DNA of 64,000 nt from Nostoc sp. 'Lobaria pulmonaria (5183) cyanobiont' (GCF_002949795.1 NZ_CP026692.1:2477501-2541500), one strand, 5' to 3'. Positions 43,447 through 52,963 are shown, counted from the stretch's first letter. The notes: generated from the letters alone by a model not told the origin. Program-made: numbers and translations.

Positions 43447-45474
43447 CTATTTTTCCCCAAAAAAACTTAATATTTTAGTAACTAATTCTGCCCAATATTG
43501 TCCTGCTTTAATCTCTAAAAATATGTTTAAGCTTTGCTCAGTCTCAAGTTCGTGCTTCAATGTCTTGCATACGTTATCTGTATAGGTTATACCTGGAGGT
43601 CTTACCTTACCCTTTTCCTCAATTAGAGCCGTCCAGAATCTATAATCTTCTTTTTGAGGTGATAGTTTCCTTATAGCTTCGTCTTGAATTTCTACCCCTA
43701 CTTTACTTATAAAATCGTCATAGAATGAGTTGTATTGTATAACTAATTCAGGAATAAATGTTTTTAAATACTCATTTGCAGATGTAAGCTCATTAAGGAT
43801 ATTTTCTAGTTCTTGCTTTGCTTGCTTGGTAAATTTTTTCAACATTTCATCTTCATTTATTCCTTCAGCAAAAACCCTCATATCATAATATATGTCTATA
43901 TTCCTTGGTTCATAGTAACCGAAGTTTAGATGGATAGCGTGTTTAGTATTCCATGCCTTATAAAGAGTACGATAGTATTCAACATACTTGGCAACGAAAC
44001 CTTGATCTTCATCTTTATAAACAAAACTAGGTACTCTTTTATTCAAATACCGTAAATCTTTTATTTTATGAATAGCATTTTCAATCGCCTTTATTTCTGG
44101 TCCTGTCAACGCATCACCATTTTTTATTCTCGTAAAGCTTTCTGTAATATCTTTGATTTCGTCCAATAAAATATTTCGTCTACGTTCTACGACACCCGCT
44201 ATAGTTTCGATGAATTCATTTTTATCTGCCTGTACATCTTCTTCACTGTAAATGTCAGTATTTAGTTTGACTATATCATCACGATAGTACCTCAACGCAT
44301 CATAGAATAAAATATTTTCTAGGAAGAAATCTAAGTTTGAATTTCTGAATGTATCTTGAATTTCCTTTTTTCTAATTTGAATTCCTAAATCCCAACTTTC
44401 ATCACATCCATTCACTTTTTCAGGTTCCTTTTTGTAAGGCAATACCAAAGTTACAAATCTATGATGAAAGTCTTTGGATTTAGATGTAAGGTGATAACCT
44501 ATTAATTTGCGAATATTAGCTTCAGGAGCATCCTTGAAGGAAGTTACAAAGAGACAGATGGTATCCTGACTTTCAATATATTTCTGCAAGTCTTGACGAA
44601 TTGGGTTCTCATCAAGTCCTTTGGTATCAACAACTGAATCGAACTGAGACAAGTTTGAGCCAGATAAAACATCATAACTTACATAAAGATATATTTTTCT
44701 CGGAATAGCAAATTCATTGAACTCAGCAGTATTGATAGCAGCAAAGGTGTTTTTTATCCACTCTCGCTCATTATTATGATTATCACATTCAATTCTATTC
44801 GTAGTTCTAGATTCAAGGTTTGCATTATTCAATGCAATCTTTTTGAGTTCAACTAATCCTAATTGATCATACTCCTCCTTAGCTTGATCAATTATTTCTG
44901 TTTTCTTTTTATCGCCATCAGAAATTGTTTTATAGTATAATTTCATTTTGATAACATTTCTAATAGCCCTTTCAATTTCCTTAGAAATAGTTATATTTTG
45001 ATCTGTCTGAGGATTATCTTTATTAGCAATAGAGTCGCAGAACTCGAAAATAATATTTTTCATCTCATCTAGTGTATAAGGCTCTATCTCTATATAAGTT
45101 TTTTCCGCAGCTTTTATAATGACTTCACAGATAGTAGTTTTCCCCGCCCCTGTTGATAATAACTCTTTAGTTTCGGTTACATTCCGAGGCTTACCAGCAA
45201 TAGTCTTGGAAACATTAAAGTTACTTATTAAGTTAAAAAGATGACAAATAGCTGTAGTCTTTCCTTGTCCAATAGTACCTATGAAAACAATATTATATTT
45301 ATCTATACTAAGGATTTTCTCGATTTCTTCTAATCGTTCTAGCTTAGATTTCAGGTTATTGATGTAAATATGATTAAATACAATAATCTTTGGAAAACCT
45401 GAAATTTTATTTATTTCCTTGTTCAAATTTTGTTTCAAGGATGCAATTTCTTCTTGCCACGTTATCGTCAACAT
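43447..45474 (-). CDS. Large dynamin-like P-loop GTPase, partner of the nuclease
   Basis: The 675-residue protein has a P-loop, GTIGQGKTT, at 66-74, a second GAGKTT-like motif at 109-114 in LLSTGAGKTTICEV, and a DTKG (G3-like) at 283-286 in FDSVVDTKGLDENP. No canonical N/TKxD G4 motif is evident. Between P-loop and G3 lies a long helical insertion, and the C-terminal 300 residues are mainly helical. The layout resembles dynamin-like or other conflict-system NTPases. It lies upstream of the HsdR-N-like nuclease in a likely operon, in AT-rich DNA without HIP1 sites. Not recognised by name. Confidence 0.6.
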   Translation of the reverse strand: MLTITWQEEIASLKQNLNKEINKISGFPKIIVFNHIYINNLKSKLERLEEIEKILSIDKYNIVFIGTIGQGKTTAICHLFNLISNFNVSKTIAGKPRNVTETKELLSTGAGKTTICEVIIKAAEKTYIEIEPYTLDEMKNIIFEFCDSIANKDNPQTDQNITISKEIERAIRNVIKMKLYYKTISDGDKKKTEIIDQAKEEYDQLGLVELKKIALNNANLESRTTNRIECDNHNNEREWIKNTFAAINTAEFNEFAIPRKIYLYVSYDVLSGSNLSQFDSVVDTKGLDENPIRQDLQKYIESQDTICLFVTSFKDAPEANIRKLIGYHLTSKSKDFHHRFVTLVLPYKKEPEKVNGCDESWDLGIQIRKKEIQDTFRNSNLDFFLENILFYDALRYYRDDIVKLNTDIYSEEDVQADKNEFIETIAGVVERRRNILLDEIKDITESFTRIKNGDALTGPEIKAIENAIHKIKDLRYLNKRVPSFVYKDEDQGFVAKYVEYYRTLYKAWNTKHAIHLNFGYYEPRNIDIYYDMRVFAEGINEDEMLKKFTKQAKQELENILNELTSANEYLKTFIPELVIQYNSFYDDFISKVGVEIQDEAIRKLSPQKEDYRFWTALIEEKGKVRPPGITYTDNVCKTLKHELETEQSLNIFLEIKAGQYWAELVTKILSFFGEK

Positions 45475-45829
45475 ACTGTTTACCCTGTTTCTATGCTTAC
45501 TTACTTGATATTTACAGTATGCCCATTATGGTTAAATATCTAACAACGGCCTCATAACACTACTAACTCCGTCTCTGATAAGCCTTTAGCTACTGGGTGA
45601 TGAGCAAGGCGATCGCTAATTGTGGTTGAGTTCGAGGTTCTGGTAGAAATACATAACAACTACACAAACTAAGTCCGTCTGCGTGGACTCCAGCAAGTTG
45701 AAACCAACCTCTGTGGGTTTTGTCTGTATAGCTGCGATTTCTAATCGCCAGTGCTAGGGTATTTTACTGGCAGTTAAGGAATAAATGGTTTTAAAATGGT
45801 GCAATCTTAAAATATTTAGGGGTGCATCT
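45475..45829. other. Non-coding spacer with a dispersed repeat
   Basis: The right side (about 45678-45760) has AAGTCCGTCTGCGTGGACT and GCTGCGATTTCTAATCGCC segments that resemble a dispersed cyanobacterial repeat. A HIP1 octamer is at about 45609. No gene is seen. The promoter of the minus-strand operon should lie at the left edge. Confidence 0.5.
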
Positions 45830-46309
45830 ATGTCGCTACGTAACGAACCTTTAGATTGGCAAGTTGAAACAAACAATCCTTACATACCAGTTTATCATCA
45901 AGGTAATTTGGTGGGATTTTTTAGACCAGAATATGCTAGCGAAATTATTAAGTTTCTAAATGAAGAAGAAGTTTTAAAAAAAGCACTAAAAATGGCTTGT
46001 ACTGATTTAATTAAAAAAATCGGTGGCGATACCAGAAAAGTCAATTATTTAATGGAAAAATATGTAAAAACTAGTGAACGTCCGAAGCATGGAACAAGAG
46101 CGATCGCAGTTTTACTTCATGATAGGCAAAAAGAGCTTGACTTGAGTAATCAGGAGTTTGCTAAATTCTGCGACACCTTTAAATTATCCCCTACTGAACT
46201 GAATAATATTTATGCTGGAGAAGCATTTGATGATAGTTTGTTAGCTCCCCTATCACGTATATTAGGGATGGCAAAAGAGCAATTGCTGAAAGTACGAGAT
46301 GGTTTTTAA
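45830..46309 (+). CDS. Hypothetical protein with HTH-like C-terminus
   Basis: From ATG 45830, after AGGGGTG, the product is 159 residues. The N-terminus (DWQVETNNPYIPVYHQGNLVGFFRPEY) looks like a small beta domain. The C-terminal 60 residues (RQKELDLSNQEFAKFCDTFKLSPTELNNIYAG and a further helix) look like a helix-turn-helix. An ATG at 45785 adds 15 residues with a poor context. It could be a regulator; no partner is certain. The Rpn-type nuclease follows after 52 bases. Confidence 0.55.
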   Translation: MSLRNEPLDWQVETNNPYIPVYHQGNLVGFFRPEYASEIIKFLNEEEVLKKALKMACTDLIKKIGGDTRKVNYLMEKYVKTSERPKHGTRAIAVLLHDRQKELDLSNQEFAKFCDTFKLSPTELNNIYAGEAFDDSLLAPLSRILGMAKEQLLKVRDGF

Positions 46310-46361
46310 GAATTAAGCAACATATAAGTAGCAAATCAAAATATTCAAATGATATAAATTT

Positions 46362-47156
46362 GTGAAAACAGACATCATCTTTTATCGGCTGTTTCAAGAA
46401 TTCCCTGATATATTCTTTGAGCTTATTGGTAATCCTCCAGAATCAGCTAGCCTTTATCAATTTTCATCAGTTGAAATCAAACAAACAGCCTTCAGAATCG
46501 ATGGTGTGTTTCTACCAACACAAGCAAGCGAGAACCCGATTTACTTTGTTGAAGTGCAATTTCAAACTGATGGGGAAATTTATTCACGGCTAATTGCAGA
46601 AATATGTTTATACCTCCGTCAGAATCAACCATCAAATGACTGGGGTGCTGTAGTTTTATACCCAAATAGGAATGTAGATACAGGCAATATCAAACATTAC
46701 CGTGAGTTTTTCACAAGTGGGCGCGTCAGGCGCATTTATTTGGATGAATTAGGTGAAGGTGCATCGCTTCCAATGGGCATTGCAACTGCTAAATTAGTAA
46801 TTGCAAGCGATGATATCGCAATTGTCCAAGCAAGGGAGTTGATAGACAGAACCAAGTCAGAAATAAACTCACCACTAAAACAGCAGCAATTATTACAATT
46901 TATAGAGACTATTTTGGCTTACAAGTTTCCTGCAATGAGTAGGGAGGAGATGGAGAAAATGTTTGGCTTAAGCGAGTTAAAGCAAACCAGATTTTATCAG
47001 GAAGCCTTTCAGGAAGGTATTGAACAAGGTGAGCTTAAAGGAAAACTAAAAGCAGTACCAGCAATGTTGGCAGCAGGGTTGACTGTAGAACAAGTAGCAG
47101 AGGCGTTAGATTTGAGTGTCGAAGAAGTTAGACAAGTAACACAAAGCCAGCCTTGA
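46362..47156 (+). CDS. Rpn/DUF2887 family nuclease-like protein
   Basis: This 264-residue protein starts MKTDIIFYRLFQEFPDIFFELIG and has the PD-(D/E)XK-like core FRIDGVF (Asp-47) and FVEVQFQ (Glu-64, Gln-66 in place of Lys), as in the Rpn recombination-promoting nuclease/transposase-like family common in cyanobacteria. Members are DNA endonucleases linked to recombination or defence. A C-terminal helix-turn-helix-like LTVEQVAEALDLSVEEV ends it. GTG start. Confidence 0.75.
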   Translation: MKTDIIFYRLFQEFPDIFFELIGNPPESASLYQFSSVEIKQTAFRIDGVFLPTQASENPIYFVEVQFQTDGEIYSRLIAEICLYLRQNQPSNDWGAVVLYPNRNVDTGNIKHYREFFTSGRVRRIYLDELGEGASLPMGIATAKLVIASDDIAIVQARELIDRTKSEINSPLKQQQLLQFIETILAYKFPAMSREEMEKMFGLSELKQTRFYQEAFQEGIEQGELKGKLKAVPAMLAAGLTVEQVAEALDLSVEEVRQVTQSQP

Positions 47157-47311
47157 GATAGATGTGGTAAATTTTATCCGTGGCTCAAGCCAAATTTGGT
47201 TTGCGGCTTCCAAACTTTCTCACGACGAATTTATAGTTAATTTTTGTTAATATTAGAGGCGGTGTTAGTACTTCGTCCTCAACCACCCACTCCCTACCTG
47301 AGAGAAACTTA

Positions 47312-49006
47312 ATGCTGCGACTAGAACATATAAGTAAAATTTATCCCACAGGCGAAGTTCTCAAAGATATCAACTGGGAAGTTAAACCAGGCGATCGCAT
47401 TGGCTTAGTCGGTGTCAATGGTGCTGGAAAATCTACCCAACTCAAAATCATCTCTGGGGAAATTGAACCCACCGGCGGCGAAATTATCCGTCCCAATAGC
47501 TTACATATAGCCTACCTCAACCAAGAGTTTGAAGTAGACCCCACCCGCACCGTTAGAGAAGAATTTTGGACTGTCTTCAAAGAAGCCAACGAAGTACAGC
47601 TATCTCTGGCGCACATACCACAAGAGATGGAAACGGCTACCACAGAGGAACTGGATCGACTGATCGACAAGTTGGATCGCTTGCAGCGCAAATTTGAAGC
47701 CTTGGATGGCTACAACTTAGATGCACGCATCGGGAAAATTTTACCAGAGATGGGGTTTGGGCTAGAAGATGGCGATCGCCTCGTCAGTGCCTTCAGTGGT
47801 GGTTGGCAAATGCGGATGAGTTTAGGTAAAATTCTGCTGCAAAAACCCGACTTGTTGCTGCTGGATGAACCGACTAACCACCTAGATTTAGAAACCATTG
47901 AGTGGTTGGAAAATTACCTCAGAGGGCTAGTTACGCCGATGGTAATAGTTTCCCATGACCGGGAGTTCCTTGACCGCCTCTGCACCCAAATTGTGGAAAC
48001 TGAACGCGGCGTTTCCAGTACCTACCTTGGTAACTACTCGGCATATTTATCACAAAAAGCTGAAAGTCAATCAGCACAACTTAGCGCCTACGAACGCCAA
48101 CAGAAAGAATTAGAAAAACAGCAAACCTTTGTTGATAGATTTCGCGCCAGTGCTACCCGCAGTACTCAGGCAAAAAGCCGGGAAAAGCAACTCGACAAAA
48201 TCGAACGCATTGAAGCACCTATTGCTGGGATAAGAACTCTACATTTCCGTTTTCCGCCTGCACCCCGCAGTGGACGCGAGGTAGTGGACATTAAAGATTT
48301 AACTCATCTTTATGGTGATAAAATCTTGTTTTTGGCAGCCAATCTCCTAATTGAAAGAGGCGATCGCATTGCATTTCTTGGTCCTAACGGTGCTGGCAAA
48401 TCTACCCTTCTGCGCGTAATTATGGGTATGGAACCACCCACTGAAGGTAGCGTTCAATTAGGGGATCATAACGTTATTCCCGGTTACTTTGAGCAAAATC
48501 AAGCTGAAGCCTTGGACTTAAAGAAAACTGTCATGGAAACTATCCATGATGAAGTTCCCGACTGGGATAATCAAGAAGTCCGCACGCTTTTAGGACGCTT
48601 CTTATTCACTGGTGACACAGTATTTAAGGCAGTTGGGGCATTAAGTGGAGGAGAAAAAGCTCGTCTAGCGTTGGCAAAAATGCTCTTACGTCCCGCAAAC
48701 TTACTAATTTTAGATGAGCCGACAAACCACCTAGATATTCCAGCTAAAGAAATGCTGGAAGAGGCGCTCCAAAACTATGATGGCACGGCAATTGTAGTCT
48801 CTCATGACCGCTACTTTATTTCTCAAGTAGCAAATAAAATCGTCGAAATTCGTGATGGTGAATTCCGGGTTTACTTGGGAGATTATCATTACTATCTCCA
48901 GAAAATTGCCGAAGAAAAAGAACAAGCAAAGTTAGCTGCAATAGAAGCCGAAAAAGCAGCTAAAAAAGCTGCTAAAGCTGCTAAAGCTTCTACAAAAAGG
49001 AAATGA
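47312..49006 (+). CDS. ABC-F family ATPase
   Basis: The 564-residue protein has two ABC domains and no membrane segments. Walker A motifs are GVNGAGKST (about 34-42) and GPNGAGKST (about 353); signature motifs are FSGGWQMRM and LSGGEKARLALAKM; Walker B/D-loop segments are LLLLDEPTNHLDLE and LLILDEPTNHLDI. An Arg/Lys-rich linker joins them and a Lys/Ala tail ends it. ABC-F proteins act on the ribosome in the cytosol, some giving antibiotic protection; this one is Uup/EttA-like but cannot be assigned further. Confidence 0.88.
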   Translation: MLRLEHISKIYPTGEVLKDINWEVKPGDRIGLVGVNGAGKSTQLKIISGEIEPTGGEIIRPNSLHIAYLNQEFEVDPTRTVREEFWTVFKEANEVQLSLAHIPQEMETATTEELDRLIDKLDRLQRKFEALDGYNLDARIGKILPEMGFGLEDGDRLVSAFSGGWQMRMSLGKILLQKPDLLLLDEPTNHLDLETIEWLENYLRGLVTPMVIVSHDREFLDRLCTQIVETERGVSSTYLGNYSAYLSQKAESQSAQLSAYERQQKELEKQQTFVDRFRASATRSTQAKSREKQLDKIERIEAPIAGIRTLHFRFPPAPRSGREVVDIKDLTHLYGDKILFLAANLLIERGDRIAFLGPNGAGKSTLLRVIMGMEPPTEGSVQLGDHNVIPGYFEQNQAEALDLKKTVMETIHDEVPDWDNQEVRTLLGRFLFTGDTVFKAVGALSGGEKARLALAKMLLRPANLLILDEPTNHLDIPAKEMLEEALQNYDGTAIVVSHDRYFISQVANKIVEIRDGEFRVYLGDYHYYLQKIAEEKEQAKLAAIEAEKAAKKAAKAAKASTKRK

Positions 49007-49021
49007 GAAACTAGAAAAGGG

Positions 49022-49053
49022 CTTAGTAGTAGCGCGAAAATCCTACTACTAAG
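49022..49053 (+). terminator. Stem-loop after the ABC-F gene
   Basis: CTTAGTAGTAG pairs perfectly over 11 bp with CTACTACTAAG across a 10-base loop. It lies 15 bases after the stop. No long T run follows, so termination efficiency is uncertain. Confidence 0.6.
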
Positions 49054-49227
49054 TAACAACTCCTTATTCTGGTTTAAAAACATCACAGGAAAATTACTAA
49101 AATTTAAAAAACATTTCAAAAAACTGCAAGTCGTTCATAAAATAAGTTCATAAGCAAAAATTCACTTGCGGCGTGGATTAGCAGTGGTATCATTCGGGTA
49201 TTACAAAAAGTAAAGGGCAATTTTACT

Positions 49228-50826
49228 ATGACCAAAGCACCTGTTGCTCCTGTGGTGCTAGTCATTTTAGACGGATGGGGCTACTGCGAGGAAAGGCGAG
49301 GAAACGCTATTGTTGCTGCTAAAACTCCAATCGTGGACACTTTATGGGCAGCTTACCCGCACACCCTCATCCACACTTCAGGAAAAGCTGTAGGGTTGCC
49401 AGAAGGTCAAATGGGCAACTCGGAAGTTGGTCATTTGAACATTGGTGCTGGGCGAGTGGTACCGCAAGAACTTGTACGCATCTCCGATGCAGTCGAAGAC
49501 GGTTCTATTGCCTTAAACCCAGCACTTGTCAAAATTTGCCAGGAAGTTCGTTCTCGGAATAGCAAGCTGCATCTAGTCGGGCTTTGTTCTGAGGGAGGGG
49601 TACATTCGCATATCACCCATCTATTCGGACTACTTGACTTAGCCAAAAACCAGCGAATTCCAGAAGTTTGTATCCACGCTATCACCGATGGTCGTGACAC
49701 CGCCCCAACTGACGGTGTAAGAGCGATCACACTGCTGCAAGATTATATAGACCGCATAGGAATTGGGCGCATAGTCACCCTCAGCGGTCGCTACTACGCG
49801 ATGGATCGCGATCACCGCTGGGATCGGGTCAAACGCGCCTACGACATGATGATGCAAGATAGTGTTGGTAATGGTCTCAAGGCTGTGGAAGTCTTGCAAG
49901 CATCTTACGACCAAGGGATAAAAGATGAATTTGTCAACCCAATCCGAATTGCTCCCGGCGCAATACAACCAGGGGATGGGGTGATATTTTTCAACTTCCG
50001 CCCCGATCGCTCCAGACAACTGACTCAGGCTTTGGTCAGTCCTACGTTTAAAGGTTTTGAAAGACAGCAAATCACACCGTTGTCCTTTGTCACCTTTACG
50101 CAGTATGATTCAGAGTTACCCGTGGCTGTAGCCTTTGAGCCTCAGAATCTCAGTAACATTCTGGGAGAAGTTATAGCCAATCATAGTTTAAATCAGTTCC
50201 GTACTGCTGAAACAGAAAAATACGCCCACGTCACCTATTTCTTTAATGGGGGATTGGAGGAACCTTTTGCTGGAGAAGATCGGGTACTGGTAAGCAGTCC
50301 GATGGTAGCGACTTACGATCATGCCCCAGCCATGTCAGCAGCAGCAGTTACAGATGTAGCGATCGCTGCGATTCAAAAGGGTACGTATTCTCTAGTTGTA
50401 ATTAACTATGCCAACCCAGACATGGTAGGGCATACTGGTCAAATCGACGCTACGATTACAGCAGTTGAAACAGTCGATCGCTGTTTGGGACGGCTATTAG
50501 AGAGCGTTATCAAAGCCGGCGGTACAACAATTATTACTGCCGACCACGGCAACGCCGAGTATATGCTAGATAATGGGGGTAATCCCTGGACGGCTCATAC
50601 AACTAATCCAGTCCCCTTTATCTTGGTGGAAGGAGAGAAAGTCAAAATCCCTGGATATGGTACAAATGTCGAACTGCGAAGCGATGGTAAGCTATCCGAC
50701 ATCGCCCCCACAATTCTAGAGATTTTACAGCTACCTCAGCCACCAGAAATGACCGGGCGATCGCTGCTGAAAACAGCAGAATACGAGCTGCAACGTCCTC
50801 GCACTCCCGTGCAAGTAGGGCTGTAA
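49228..50826 (+). CDS. gpmI: 2,3-bisphosphoglycerate-independent phosphoglycerate mutase
   Basis: GpmI interconverts 3- and 2-phosphoglycerate in glycolysis using two metal ions. The 532-residue product has LVILDGWGYCEERRGNA at the start, the phosphoserine site GQMGNSEVGHLNIGAGR near residues 57-73, DGRDTAP and ITADHGNAEYM near 438-448. Complete. secG follows after a hairpin. Confidence 0.96.
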   Translation: MTKAPVAPVVLVILDGWGYCEERRGNAIVAAKTPIVDTLWAAYPHTLIHTSGKAVGLPEGQMGNSEVGHLNIGAGRVVPQELVRISDAVEDGSIALNPALVKICQEVRSRNSKLHLVGLCSEGGVHSHITHLFGLLDLAKNQRIPEVCIHAITDGRDTAPTDGVRAITLLQDYIDRIGIGRIVTLSGRYYAMDRDHRWDRVKRAYDMMMQDSVGNGLKAVEVLQASYDQGIKDEFVNPIRIAPGAIQPGDGVIFFNFRPDRSRQLTQALVSPTFKGFERQQITPLSFVTFTQYDSELPVAVAFEPQNLSNILGEVIANHSLNQFRTAETEKYAHVTYFFNGGLEEPFAGEDRVLVSSPMVATYDHAPAMSAAAVTDVAIAAIQKGTYSLVVINYANPDMVGHTGQIDATITAVETVDRCLGRLLESVIKAGGTTIITADHGNAEYMLDNGGNPWTAHTTNPVPFILVEGEKVKIPGYGTNVELRSDGKLSDIAPTILEILQLPQPPEMTGRSLLKTAEYELQRPRTPVQVGL

Positions 50827-50842
50827 ATAATTGCTGAGTACT

Positions 50843-50873
50843 AAGTTAGGAGTTTACTAAAAACTCCTAACTT
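50843..50873 (+). terminator. Hairpin between gpmI and secG
   Basis: AAGTTAGGAGTTT pairs over 13 bp with AAACTCCTAACTT around ACTAA. It lies 17 bases after the gpmI stop. The following CTGAATTCTGAATTTTG suggests it belongs to a dispersed repeat that may also serve as terminator. Confidence 0.65.
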
Positions 50874-50924
50874 CTGAATTCTGAATTTTGTTTTTTAAAA
50901 CTTGTTATAAATGAGATTCCTACC

Positions 50925-51158
50925 ATGACAATTAATAATATCGTGCAAGGCATTTGGGCTTTTTCAGCCACTGGTTTGATTATCTTAGTTTTGTTGCATA
51001 GCCCCAAAGGTGATGGCATTGGGGCCATTGGCGGACAAGCGCAGCTATTTAGCAGTACCAAAAGCGCAGAAAATACCTTAAACCGAATTACTTGGGCATT
51101 GACAGTAATTTTTCTCGGTTTGACAGTAGTTTTAAGTGCTGGTTGGCTGCCTAAATAA
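50925..51158 (+). CDS. secG: Preprotein translocase subunit SecG
   Basis: SecG is a small membrane partner of SecY. The 77-residue product has two membrane spans (IVQGIWAFSATGLIILVLLH and WALTVIFLGLTVVLSAGW) flanking the conserved SPKGDGIGAIGGQAQLFSSTKSAENTL. The protease gene begins ten bases after it, so they may share a transcript. Confidence 0.93.
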   Translation: MTINNIVQGIWAFSATGLIILVLLHSPKGDGIGAIGGQAQLFSSTKSAENTLNRITWALTVIFLGLTVVLSAGWLPK

Positions 51159-51168
51159 GGATAGGTAA

Positions 51169-51981
51169 ATGGGCAAAAGAACCCAACACCCGATATTTAA
51201 CACCCTAATAAATTTAATTTCACGACGGTTAATTACAGCTCTTGCCTTATTTATTGGCACAGGGCTGTTAATCGTTTTTACTAATCTCCAGTCGAGTGAT
51301 GGGTTTACAATAATACCAAAATCTGTATATTCAGACTTAATAATCTCTCTCCCTCCATCATCTCCCCTAAAATCCCATCCCCTACCGCCCACACTTGCAC
51401 AGTGGCAAGATAAGACTAACAGTGGTGACTACTTTTCTCAAGTCACCACAACCCAAGTAGGTTACTTAGTTTGGTCACAATTTCCCATTAGCGTTTACGT
51501 AGAACCACCAAAAGCCATCGGTGAAAAACAAGCTCAAGCATGGGTTAATTGTGTCTTGGAGGGTGTACATGAATGGAGTACTTATTTACCTTTAACAGTA
51601 GTCGAACAGCCAGAAAGTGCTAATATTACGATTGTGCGAAAAGCGCCACCTCTACAAATTTCCCCTGGTAGTAATATACCCCGTGCGCGATCGGCACAAA
51701 CTACTTACGAGTTATACACCAGCAACAAAGTTTTATCCCACCGCTTCACCATCTTGCTAAGTCCTAGTCAAACAGGTGACTATCTCATTGCAGCAGCCCG
51801 CCACGAATTCGGTCATGCGCTAGGAATTTGGGGTCATAGTCCGCTACAAACTGATGCTTTATACTTTTCTCAAGTTCGTCAACCGTCGCCTATTTCTGTT
51901 AGAGATGTGAATACTTTAAAGCGGGTTTATGAACAGCCAACCAGTCTAGGATGGTCTTTAGTGGATAATTCAGCGACTTAA
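51169..51981 (+). CDS. Matrixin-like zinc metalloprotease
   Basis: The 270-residue product has one N-terminal membrane segment (LITALALFIGTGLLIVF) and then an extracytoplasmic domain with the zinc motif HEFGHALGIWGH (HExxHxxGxxH type) near residues 213-224. The region before, with WVNCVLEGVHEWSTY, is typical for matrixin-like proteases of bacteria. It is likely anchored in the plasma membrane and faces the periplasm. No pro-peptide cysteine switch is seen. Substrate unknown. Follows secG closely. Confidence 0.75.
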   Translation: MGKRTQHPIFNTLINLISRRLITALALFIGTGLLIVFTNLQSSDGFTIIPKSVYSDLIISLPPSSPLKSHPLPPTLAQWQDKTNSGDYFSQVTTTQVGYLVWSQFPISVYVEPPKAIGEKQAQAWVNCVLEGVHEWSTYLPLTVVEQPESANITIVRKAPPLQISPGSNIPRARSAQTTYELYTSNKVLSHRFTILLSPSQTGDYLIAAARHEFGHALGIWGHSPLQTDALYFSQVRQPSPISVRDVNTLKRVYEQPTSLGWSLVDNSAT

Positions 51982-52042
51982 TTTTATGGTGTTGCTGAGT
52001 TAAAATATGAATATGTTTTGTGTAAAAAATCAAAATTTAAGA

Positions 52043-52486
52043 TTAAGGCAACCAATTTTTATCCAAAATTTGCTCTAAGGTATAAGGACATAATTCAGGT
52101 AAATTGGTTAAATTTGTTTTAGCTTTAACATAATCTAAGCCATTACTATAAACTATGCTCAAATTTTCCTCTAAATAATTGCGTAAATTGGCACTTAAAT
52201 CTTCATTTACTTGGTTCCGAAAACTAATAATTTCCGCAGTCCAATGATTAGCATTTCTTTGCTTTTCTAAATCCCAATATTGATAAAGTAATAAATGTCT
52301 AATAATCTGTTCCAATAAACTTCTTACTCGCCTTTTTTCATTTTTAGCCAAATCTTCCAATTCTTCTATTAAGTTTTCATAGTCAACGTCTGCTAATTGT
52401 CGATTTTTGAGACATTTAATAGTCTCTTCTAACCATTGCAGGTAATTGGATTCATATAATGTTTTTATGTCGATGATTGCAGTCAT
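52043..52486 (-). CDS. DUF29 family protein
   Basis: The 147-residue product has YESNYLQWLEETIKCLKNRQLADVDYENLIEELEDL and a C-terminal PELCPYTLEQILDKNW, the standard DUF29 ends. It is a distant relative of the protein at 42100-42558. Mainly helical; function unknown. It converges with the protease gene. Confidence 0.8.
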   Translation of the reverse strand: MTAIIDIKTLYESNYLQWLEETIKCLKNRQLADVDYENLIEELEDLAKNEKRRVRSLLEQIIRHLLLYQYWDLEKQRNANHWTAEIISFRNQVNEDLSANLRNYLEENLSIVYSNGLDYVKAKTNLTNLPELCPYTLEQILDKNWLP

Positions 52487-52543
52487 TTGTTGATTTTGTA
52501 GCTTTAATTTACTGTTATTTATTATTTCATGTTAACTAATTCC

Positions 52544-52634
52544 GGACTTACGCACAAGTGACGAAAGAATCAAACCGCTCCAGGCACAGAGAATACGGAC
52601 TAATGAGAGTTTGAGGGGTACTTTGCGTAAGTCC
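52544..52634. mobile_element. Short MITE-like element with 11-bp terminal inverted repeats
   Basis: GGACTTACGCA at the left and TGCGTAAGTCC at the right are perfect inverted repeats bounding 91 bases with no coding capacity. A GACGTAAGTCC fragment at 12973 resembles an end. No transposase gene is near, so any movement would need one encoded elsewhere. Confidence 0.5.
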
Positions 52635-52963
52635 TGTAATTTATTAATTTTTGCCGATAATTGCCCAGAAAAAAGATAGACAGCACCATAAGTTAAGTAA
52701 GAAGATATCCAGCGACTCGCAGAAGAACAACCAACTAAAAGTTCTACCCTACCGTCTGTCAGTAATCCAAGTCTCCCGCTGTTCCCCCGGAATCAACTGT
52801 ACATTGTAAAACTGGTAAGCGAATTCTTAATCAGGCATCTGTATTCATAAGTCACAAATCATTGCATAACTAAAATACTAGCTAATGCTGCCTAACATTG
52901 TTACCCGATCGCACTCATTGCCATCTGATAATTTCCAGTGCGATCGCACTTTATTCCCTTTGC
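52635..52963. other. Non-coding spacer
   Basis: No gene is supported. HIP1-like CGATCGC units occur near 52908 and 52941. The region lies between the element above and the glycosyltransferase stop. Confidence 0.5.

Noticed and set aside
45678..45760. Separate small RNA gene
   Set aside because: The sequence resembles a common dispersed cyanobacterial repeat, and no promoter-terminator pair bounds it.
49344..50070. Additional frames on both strands within gpmI
   Set aside because: They are shadow frames of a full-length, well-conserved gpmI gene.
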